From: Chrysomallon squamiferum
Taxonomy: Eukaryota > Mollusca > Gastropoda > Neomphalida > Peltospiridae
Direction: 5' to 3'
Length of the DNA stretch: 64,000 nucleotides
Assembly (NCBI GenBank): GCA_012295275.1
Contig: CM022669.1
Coordinates: 10,074,989 to 10,138,988, forward strand
Part shown: positions 16,863 to 64,000 of the stretch, one piece after another
Layout: each line of letters begins with the position of its first letter
Numbering within the stretch: position 1 is the stretch's first letter
Notes under the pieces: generated by a model
What the model was told of the DNA's origin: nothing
The model's input: only the letters and a program-made list of their open reading frames with translations
The model's database searches: none
Made by a program: the position numbers and the translations under genes

Positions 16863-19800
16863 ATGGATGACGATTCATCACATGCGTTTCCAGTTGAACA
16901 ACTTAATGTTGGGATAGTCAAATATTTAGGTACGTGTTTCGTTTGCTATTCATATCTCCTCGAATTCTGTCTCTCTATCTCTCTCTCAGTAAAAACAGAT
17001 AGTTTCGTTTGTCATTTGTCATTCTAGTACTTTATTATAAGTATATAGTATAAAGTTTTAAGTAAATTATAAATATTAACGTTGAACGTTTCGAATCATG
17101 TAAAATAAACTTATTTTTATAAGATTACACAAACCACAAAGAATGAAAATTAATAAACATAATCTAAATATCTTTTGTAAGTAAAGCTTCTAATGTGACA
17201 ACATTATTAAAAGAGTTTAAATCACTGTTTAGAAAAGAAGAAAGGAATATGTAAGGTAATCTTAGAAGACCATAAACCGGCGGACAGACATGCAGTTCTT
17301 ACCTGGGAACAGGTATACAATTTAAATACCACTATAATGAGGATTCGTTTTCTTTCACTTGTTTTCTTTGATAAATTTTGTATAATATTTCTTTATAATT
17401 TTTAGTATCATTTAGCTGTTTTTATTTATTTATAAATTTATTTGTTTTTATTTATTTATTTATTTATTACTGTGTGTCTGCTGTTTGATATAAATAGTGT
17501 TTATTTAATCCATTTTGTTACTGTTGTTGTTGTTGTTGTTGTTGTTTTTATTATTATGTGGATTTTACTTTTATGAGAAACAGTTAAATAAGCAAACAAA
17601 TCCCTACAAAAATCATAGAAAAGGAAGAAAATTTACATTTAGTTTTTGCATAAATCTGTTTTATTTATTGTGTTACAGAAGAATTTTACTGTGATGTTAT
17701 ATGTAGCCTACTGCACTATAATCAGGTTATCAAATATATTATCTACAATTCACTATACAATACAGATTATTATTGTTGTTGTTGTTATTTGTATTTGTAT
17801 TTTCAGCGCAATACAAGTTTATTGCCAGAAGATATGAAGAGTTTTTATTTAACATCAAATGGCTTTGATCTCACATGGTCTGTCAAAATGGAAAGTAAGA
17901 CTTCAGTTTGTCAAGTTATTATTTATTTATTATTTTATTTAATATTTCATTTCATTTCATTTCATTTTTCAGTTCAGTTCAGTTCAGTTCAGTTCAGTTC
18001 AGTTCAGTTCAGTTCAGTTCAGTTCAGTTCAGTTCAGTTCAGTTCAGTTCAGTTCAGTTTATTTTATTTTATTATTATTTACTTGTTTTAATTCAGTGAT
18101 TAAAACAAGGTAAATTTCTTTTAATTAAAATATTATTCCAATTAAACACTTATTACAATAAACAAATACTTTATTTCAAGGTAAAAATGTACATCACATT
18201 CCATTATTTCAAAGTATTATATTATTCCAGTGTTTATTTCTAGATGGTACAATTCCTGTTGGTAAGATGCATATAAACCCAATCACTCAGTTGATAAAAA
18301 TTAATAGCACACAAGAAAAGTCATCTAGCATCCAGCCATCATTAGCTGACCTGGACTCCCAGTCTGAGGATGAGGAAGGCTCATCAGGTAAATAAATATT
18401 ACCTTAAACATGTATTACAATTGTCTGGTAAGTTGAGTAATCATATCTGAAATCTACCAGTTGTGAGAACAGTGTATCTTATATCAGTGATATATTTATA
18501 AATTACTTTATTTTTTATTTTTTTTCATCTTACTATGTCTGCTAACATCAGCTTTTCCAATTCTTCAGAATGCTCTGGTTCATCAAAGGCTACAATAAGT
18601 TTTCTTCTGTCTATGGGAATGTCTGTGAAAAATATACTTTCTGTTAATTGAAAATGATTTCCTGTCAAAATTTTTATCATTACAAAAGTTGTATATCTTA
18701 TAAAAAAAAAGTGTTAAGTAAATATTAATTTATTGAATTTTCTCTCACTCAGGTTCTGATAAACCGTCTCTAACAGGGTCAAGTCGAATCTATGAACTGG
18801 ATCCTTGCAATGGTTATGGAAAAGTATGTCTTGTTTACAAAGCAGCAAGGAAAGGTAACCAAATTTTTAAAAATATTTTACTAGCTTACTGTTGGTCAAA
18901 AAAAAAAAAGAATGTTGTATTCATATTGGTAAACTTTACAGATGTTAACAGCAGGAGTGAGAGATGATGAATGAAGTGATGGAATAAGAAAATAAAAATT
19001 AAATTAAAAATATGTGAAAATAAAATATCTGATGGATATGTTTATACATACATTAATTTGACACATATGCATAGCTGAGAAAAGTGGTTCATCACTTACA
19101 CAAGGAAACATCTAATGCAAACGTGAAATAATACAATTTATATATGGGTCATTCCGAGTCAAATCACCCAATGGGTTAAACCTGACCATCTCAGATTTTA
19201 TGACAAGGATTCCAAATCTGCTATTAATGTTGGGGTACACTGATCTTTTGACCAATATGACCTTGTGGATCAAGTGACTGAATTTTGAGATGACCTTTAC
19301 TGAAATTTAATCTCCCACATGTTAACTAAAACATATAAAAGTTTCCTGGGTGTAATATTTTATATTTAGCCATAATATAGATTTAAAAAATGCATACCTG
19401 CAATGATGATTGATAAAATGCATTACAATGCACATTTTCTACTTCTATACACTTCTCTGAGACGAAAAACTCATCTTTGGAGTTAAAACCCACCTGAAGG
19501 AATGCTTGAAGGAAATGAAAAGATGCCAAATGGCATGACATGTTCTACACAATCAGGCTCAAAGGGTTAATAGGAAGTGAATCTTCAGGCAGGTCAGGAA
19601 CTCCTTTAGATTCCCTGGTGCAATCCCCATTGAGCACATGGCAATTAGAAGTTTAATGAAATTACTTCATCTGCATTTCTTTGACAATCTGAAGCTTTCA
19701 AGTTGGACACAATGTCAAATGTTGATATGTAAGCATTATGTTTTCTTCATAAAACCTATTAAGTCATTTTATCATGTCATGTGGCCTTGCCAATGGTTTT

Positions 19801-22800
19801 GAACAAGGTTTCAGTCAACTACAGTACAACCGTGTCTGAAATCAGACTTCATCAAGTGATGTACTGCATAATGTATTTGACAGTCTTTGGCACAATCATG
19901 AACAAGGTCTACCTTCACCGATAAACTGTGATATATATTTGGAAAGTTTGACCTAAATGGAAATGCTTGAAATCCGTTGGCAATGACGCATGAACTCTAC
20001 TGCCATTTTATGATTAAACTGAAAGGGTTTCAGGGTTTGATTTGATATTTAGGAAAGCACTGACTTTGTTCTAAAGAAGGTGCACTTCATCTGAAAATCC
20101 ATTTCTTCCAGGGCTAACTGCAGCTTTTACTTTTGTGTGTTATCAACACCATGATATCAAAAAGGAGTTATAGCAAAGTGTATCAAAACACAGGACATCA
20201 AGAGTATCTGTTCACATCATGAACAAGAACTTTTAATCAAGTTTTCAACATTGCAGAATAAGTGTTGTGATCTGCTTAATCGCCATCCTAAGCAAGCACG
20301 CACTAGATCTTTAAGAATTGTTAGCATGGGCACTTACAATTGCTTAGTAAATCCTCCAAAGACACTAGTACCAGGAGACAAGTTGTGTGCTGTGACTGTC
20401 TGATTAGCATTCAGAAATCAAAGGTCCAAACCCTTGCAGAGGATGGCTTTAGTATGGGTGTATTACTATGGGAGAATTTGATGGTAACTTGCTAGACAAA
20501 CTGCCGTTTGTTGTTTCCCTCAAAAAGGACTTCAATTTGAATTCTACCCTGTTGAGTTTAGGCGAAACTCCTGTTAAACTCCATTCACTAGCATGTTCCA
20601 GTAAACAAATGAAAGGACAGAAAAAAACTAGCATCAGCTACAGTAACATTAAAACAACATCTTGAAACAGTCTATGATATTCCGCTTCATTCTCCTGAAA
20701 GTGACCTTGACTCATAACAAAAATCAGACCTTTCTTTTATTCAGGAGCATGTTGGAGGAGTTAAAAGAGAAATTCAACAAGTCCGTGTCCTACCCAGAGC
20801 GTGTGCAAATCTTGACTTTGTCACCCTTTACCATTGAAAGGACAATGAATGAATTTGAAACATTCAGGTTTTAGTTAATCAGATGTTAATGGCAGAAAAC
20901 GTGTTATTTTCATGGACGCACAATTTTTAAATCTATATTGTGGCTAAACAAAAAATATTACACCCAGGAAACTTTTATATGTTTTACTTAACATGTGGGA
21001 GATTAAATTTCAGTAAAGGTCATCTCACGGTCAATTTCAAGGTCATAACAAAGGTGAAAAGGTCAGTGTACCAATACTAATGGCAGATTTGGAATCCTTG
21101 ACATACTGCCTTTTCAACAATACCAATTTTATGAAGATTGTCCCAGTAGTTCCTGAGATATGAGGGTTCAAAAGTTGGTGGTCATGCCCATTTGTGCCAA
21201 AAATCTCAAAATTCAAGTGGCCACATTTCTCCCACATCACTGGTCCGATTGGCCTAAAATTTCAGATTTTTGCTGTGGGATCCCAGACAACAAGTATAAG
21301 AGACTGTCATGTTTAAATATATACATATGAATATTCTACTATCTTAGATACTGTCAGGATCTTTAATACAAACTTTGCAATTAAATATTCCTATGTTATC
21401 ATCAGCTGTCATATAACTTTACTATTATGAATTTAAATAACAATTTATCCTTATATTCTATTACAAGCCTTCATAGCCAGACATATATCCATATATATGT
21501 ATATGTGTGTCACTCTCTGCCTCTATGTCTGTATTTCCATCTCTGATGGCATATGTTTATAACTGAATATAAGAATAAATACATATAATATGAATGGTAT
21601 GCTGAATGTTATTATTTTTATTTATTTTTAGGGTTAACAGAACCAGGTATTGAGATTTGGTTTTTAGACCGATCTCTGAGATGGCATTTTCTCACCGGTT
21701 CCTTCCTTGCCTACTACCGACTCATGATCATGCATCTTGGTCTGCCATTCTGGCAGTACGCCTTCACAGACATTGGACTGAGTGCTCAGTCAAAGGTAAC
21801 AGTTTTCTCACCTTTTGACAGGTAAAAATATCTGTTTGTAGGTACATTGCCTGGTCTTTATATAGTCACATGTCTCACCTTAAACCAGGTAATAGTCTCA
21901 TCTACACAACATTCTGGTAGTTAAAATAAATATATATATATTTACAAAGAAGGTTATAAATTCACTACATTGTACTATACCACTAGACACATTACACAAA
22001 ACTAGTTTAGTGTTTTGTAAGTAATTTATCTGTTTTCTAAGTAATTATCTGTTTCCTGTTTTGCAAGTAGTTATTTGTATTGTAATTTCTAAGTAATCAT
22101 CTGTTGTTTTGTAAGTAATGATCTGTTCTGTCTTCTATAAATAATTATCCGTATTGTAATTTGTCACTAATTATCTGTTTTGTAAGTAATTATTTGCATT
22201 GAAATTTCTAAGTAATTATCTGTTATGTTTTGTAGGTAATTATCTGATTTGTCTTCTATAAATAATTATCTGTTTTGTAGTTTGTCAGTAATTAGCTATT
22301 TTCTATCGTCTTGTAAGTAAGTAATTATTTGTACTGTAATTTCTAAATAATTATCTTTTTGTAATTTCTAATCATCTATTTTCTGGTCTTGTAAATAATT
22401 GTCTTGTTTGTGTTTTTTAAGTCATTATCTGTTTTGTACTTGTAGCAGTGGTTTAACATGTTTGCTCCAGTCAGACTGGATGTTGACAAGGAGATTCTCT
22501 GTGATACTTCTACCAGTCTCCTCACCTCCCAGACAGTGAAAACCAACCCTCTAGATATCAGCAAGCTGTTCAAAGGAAAAAGTGACAGAAAGTAAGAAAC
22601 ACATACTCACATACACACATACGCTAATTTAGATAGATGTGTCTGTATATGGACATACAGATTACAGAAAGGTACATAGACAGGTGGATCGATAAATTAT
22701 AGATATATTAATGCTAATAGGCCAGTTTTTTAATGCAAAGTATATACATTAAATTTTCTTCTTATATTTCAGAAAAAATGTCCAGTCTCAAAGTCAGTCA

Positions 22801-23347
22801 CAAAATATCAAAAAGAAATTACCAGTGACATCAGCCAGGTAAATAATCATAATGAGTTGACATTAGCTAAGAATCTATTCTTATCTAATTACATAAACAA
22901 GATATATTTTATTACTTGGTAACAATTATCACCTAGAGATATAAAAAGGTACTAAAACATATTGCCCCCTGACCTAAATATTGCTACATTTTGGTTAAAA
23001 AATTAATATAATTAACAAAATAATTATATATTAGCTAATTAAATATTATGCCAAGTCATATCATCCAAGTTAATGTTCATTTATGACAGAATTAATATGT
23101 TGTTACTCTTGGGTTAATATAAATCTAACAAAATTGTCAAAAATAAAAATAACACTGGAAACAAAAAAAATGTAAATGAAGAAATGAAGAAATTAAATTA
23201 AATTGAATTAAATAAGATTTAATAAAATAAAATAAAAACAATACATAGTAATTTAAAATAATTATTTTTAATTTTGTTATTAGATCCCAAAGTTCTCTAA
23301 GCAGTAAGCCATCTTCATCTCACAGTTCTGTGAAAACAATCAAATGA
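16863..23347 (+). CDS. TPGS2: Tubulin polyglutamylase complex subunit 2
   Basis: Nine exons join in frame to 306 residues: 16863-16929, 17233-17312, 17807-17894, 18244-18387, 18753-18854, 21632-21795, 22446-22591, 22773-22838 and 23284-23347. Human TPGS2 has about 300. Recognisable segments are TWEQ and LPEDMKSFYLTSNGF in exons 2-3, TWSVKM, YELDPCNGYGKVCLVYK in exon 5, EIWFLDRSLRWHFLT and LGLPFWQYAF in exon 6, QWFNMF in exon 7, and a Ser/Lys-rich tail. The vertebrate protein is a non-catalytic subunit of the TTLL1-containing complex that adds glutamate chains to tubulin; its N-terminal part resembles a SMI1/KNR4 fold. The start MDDDSSH is chosen by homology; an in-frame ATG at 16779 would add 28 unrelated residues. 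Intron 5 holds a transposon. Confidence 0.93.
17968..18057 (+). repeat. (TTCAG)18 pentanucleotide array in a TPGS2 intron
   Basis: Eighteen perfect TTCAG units follow a (TTTCA)n run. The array lies on the sense strand of TPGS2 between exon 3 (ends 17894) and exon 4 (starts 18244). Each unit reads as the core of a 3' splice site. Confidence 0.97.
19146..21300 (+). mobile_element. Decayed DNA transposon with inverted arms in TPGS2 intron 5
   Basis: The left end begins GGGTCATTCCGAGTCAAATC. That sequence is the near-reverse complement of the right end of a second copy at 51643-51666. The arm at about 19290-19392 is inverted relative to about 20922-21028, so the element has long inverted subterminal arms. 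The outer right tip is missing here. The interior keeps plus-strand coding remnants: a Cys-containing segment (20263-20400, starting CCDLLNRH, with GDKLC), a frame at 20468-20665 and another at 20750-20874 (LKEKFNKSVSYPERVQIL). Stops separate them, so no product is expected. From memory these resemble uncharacterised transposon-derived proteins of cnidarians and molluscs; the superfamily is not assigned. Flanking TATA sequence hints at a TA-rich target. Confidence 0.75.
20263..20874 (+). pseudogene. Broken transposon-encoded protein fragments
   Basis: Three plus-strand segments can be read with stops or shifts between them: 20263-20400 with paired cysteines, 20468-20665 with SLKKDFNLNSTLLSLGETP, and 20750-20874 with LEELKEKF and ERVQILTLSP. 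Order and spacing suggest the N-terminal half of a single former protein encoded by the surrounding element. The C-terminal half was not recognised. The function is unknown; the cysteine-bearing N terminus could be a DNA-binding finger, which is inference. Confidence 0.5.
21990..22445 (+). repeat. Diverged tandem array running into the TPGS2 exon 7 acceptor
   Basis: Units close to TAAGTAATTATCTGTTTTG, with spacers, repeat more than ten times. The last copy (TAAGTCATTATCTGTTTTG) leads directly into the TACTTGTAG acceptor of exon 22446-22591. The array therefore contains or derives from the branch-point and pyrimidine region of this acceptor. Many units also read GTAAGT. Confidence 0.7.
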
Positions 23348-24496
23348 TGTTGTCCATGATGATGATGATGATCTACATTACTGCATTGCCACCATCACTG
23401 TATCAGCAGTTGCCCAGAATAACTAGTAATGGCAGATGAGATACAATTTTTAAAAATTTAGTCAGCTGTTGAATGACAATAAAAAATACAAACCAATGGA
23501 CATAAAGGAGGATAATAATGACCATTATTCAGACATTAAGATAATTATGGTCATTTATCAGGTGCTAATATATAATATTTAAGAATTGTTTAGTAATCTT
23601 AGTATGTCACTAAATAAATAAGTAAATGAATTTTTCTTTTAATATTCTGTCGAAATTAAAATATGAAATATGACATTAAATAAGAAACATATGACTATAT
23701 AAAAATTAATTAAATAATTAAATGTCTAAAACGTCTAAAACAAGAACATGATGAAATCGTATTGAGTTATAGATTTTTTTATTACATAAGTATTAGCCAT
23801 TCTGTTTTCTTGATTCAAAACAGGTTGGATTTACTGTTTAACATGAAATTATTTTCAGCATGTTATTCAGGATATGATATGGTAAAAGAGATGAATTAAA
23901 ACAAAGCAAGAATAGGAAAAAATATCTTTAATTTTCATAACTTGCATTAACAGCACTGAATGTGCTTTGAGAAGAATACATTTCAGTCTCTTCAGCAAAT
24001 GAATATAACAAACTCAAAATTACTTTTAATTCATATATAAAAAACAAACTAACAAACAATCCACATATGAATAAAAAAAGAAAACGATACATAATATTCA
24101 TATATATATATATAAAAAAAAGTTAATATAAAAAGAAAAAACAAACATGTTATTTATTTTATATTAATTAAAGATGAAAACAATCATGAAAAAATATCCT
24201 TTATAATTTGAAAACTCGTAACAAAAAATATACAAGATGGAGGAAACAAATGAACAAATATAACTTTCTACAAAGTAAAGAAAGAAAATATTAGTACAGT
24301 GTAACTTGGAAATGTAAGAAATAATATTTATTTTACGTTTTATATAGCACCAATTTATATAAACATCAGTCCAATATCTTATAGTCCAGTAGTATAGTGG
24401 CTGATTCTCTGCAACAAACTGTTTCTTTTTGGTCCTTGTTTTTTCACACAAAAACAAGATAATTTTGAAGTATTTTCATAAAGAATTATGTGACAT
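23348..24496. other. Tail-to-tail gap between TPGS2 and ATR
   Basis: Both genes end here, so the 1.15 kb must hold both 3' UTRs. Candidate polyadenylation signals are AATAAA at 23613-23618 for TPGS2 (plus) and TTTATT at 24153-24158 for ATR (minus; AATAAA in that sense). A short GATGAT run follows the TPGS2 stop. The AT-rich sequence has no other recognised feature. Both signals are tentative because AATAAA is common by chance here. Confidence 0.45.
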
Positions 24497-63700
<39,204 letters not shown>

Positions 63701-63745
63701 GTTAGATATGTTTAATATTTTTCAATAAATGCTTCTTCAACACAC
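63701..63745 (-). other. ATR: 5' UTR part of the ATR start-codon exon
   Basis: A TTGCAG acceptor ends at 63746, so the start-codon exon spans 63745-63657 and at least one non-coding exon lies further upstream. An in-frame TGA at 63724-63722 precedes the ATG at 63700-63698, which supports this start. Confidence 0.7.
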
Positions 63746-64000
63746 CTGCAATACAAATTATTCAAAAATTAGCATCAACATCAAGTGAACGTTCTTTAAA
63801 AATTGTTCATAAAGTTACTGATAATATGTAATCTTATTGTTAATTTTCTACATTCATTTTATCTGACAATATGCAATATTTTACTTTATGTAAATCTGTC
63901 TCTACAGATTTTGTCAATGTCAACTGACTTTATACACTGGTGACATCCTGGGGGATAACCATGTACAACAGCCTCCATCAGATTTTGGACTTGACTATAG
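63746..64000. other. Right edge: possible exon of unknown gene, or ATR 5' region
   Basis: The plus strand has a plausible acceptor (CTGTCTCTACAG) at 63909. It is followed by a frame open to the window end, containing YTGDILGDNHVQQPPSDFGL. On the minus strand the same bases could be an ATR 5' non-coding exon or upstream intron. I could not identify the sequence. Confidence 0.25.

Noticed and set aside
17908-18099. Open frames through the TTCAG array (SSVQFSSVQF)
   Set aside because: A pentanucleotide repeat is open in several frames by construction, and it lies within a TPGS2 intron.
20449-20634. Minus-strand open frame inside the transposon
   Set aside because: It is a shadow of the plus-strand remnant at 20468-20665, which has the recalled family resemblance.

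Overview
This window is animal nuclear DNA. It is AT-rich, full of microsatellites and minisatellites, and carries three intron-containing protein genes with GT-AG (and a few GC-AG) introns. The gene content (a three-Ig, probably GPI-anchored lachesin/IgLON-like protein, the tubulin polyglutamylase subunit TPGS2, and a full-length ATR kinase), together with the compact but numerous introns, suggests an invertebrate, probably a lophotrochozoan such as a mollusc. The phylum is an inference; nothing in the sequence proves it.

Layout. Bases 1-3472 are non-coding, with old tandem repeats, two inverted repeats and trinucleotide-like tracts. Bases 3473-7168 (+) hold the last seven coding exons of the Ig-domain gene; its signal-peptide exon was not found. 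Bases 7169-16862 are gene-free and repeat-dominated: a diverged satellite at about 7490-8730, a T61 tract, (GAA)15, (CT)42 and several (AAT)n tracts. Bases 16863-23347 (+) encode TPGS2 in nine exons, with a decayed DNA transposon in intron 5. A gap of 1.15 kb separates its 3' end from the 3' end of ATR. Bases 24497-63700 (-) encode ATR in 69 coding exons, about 2662 residues, from a start codon with an upstream in-frame stop to the C-terminal FATC residues. Every exon was placed by reading-frame continuity, splice sites and recalled homology to vertebrate ATR.

The three genes have no obvious shared pathway. ATR acts in the replication-stress checkpoint, TPGS2 in tubulin glutamylation, and the Ig protein in cell adhesion.

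The most unusual signals are in the gene architecture. (1) Several ATR introns contain tandem arrays that are copies of the adjacent exon's 5' edge, in one case with the 3' splice site repeated about 15 times. The TPGS2 introns hold a (TTCAG)18 array and an array that runs into an acceptor. (2) Two single-base frameshifts of opposite sign lie inside strongly conserved ATR exons, in an otherwise intact gene. (3) Three of 68 ATR introns need GC donors. (4) Two copies of one inverted-repeat transposon family sit in TPGS2 and ATR introns. No CRISPR, operon, rRNA or tRNA was recognised.
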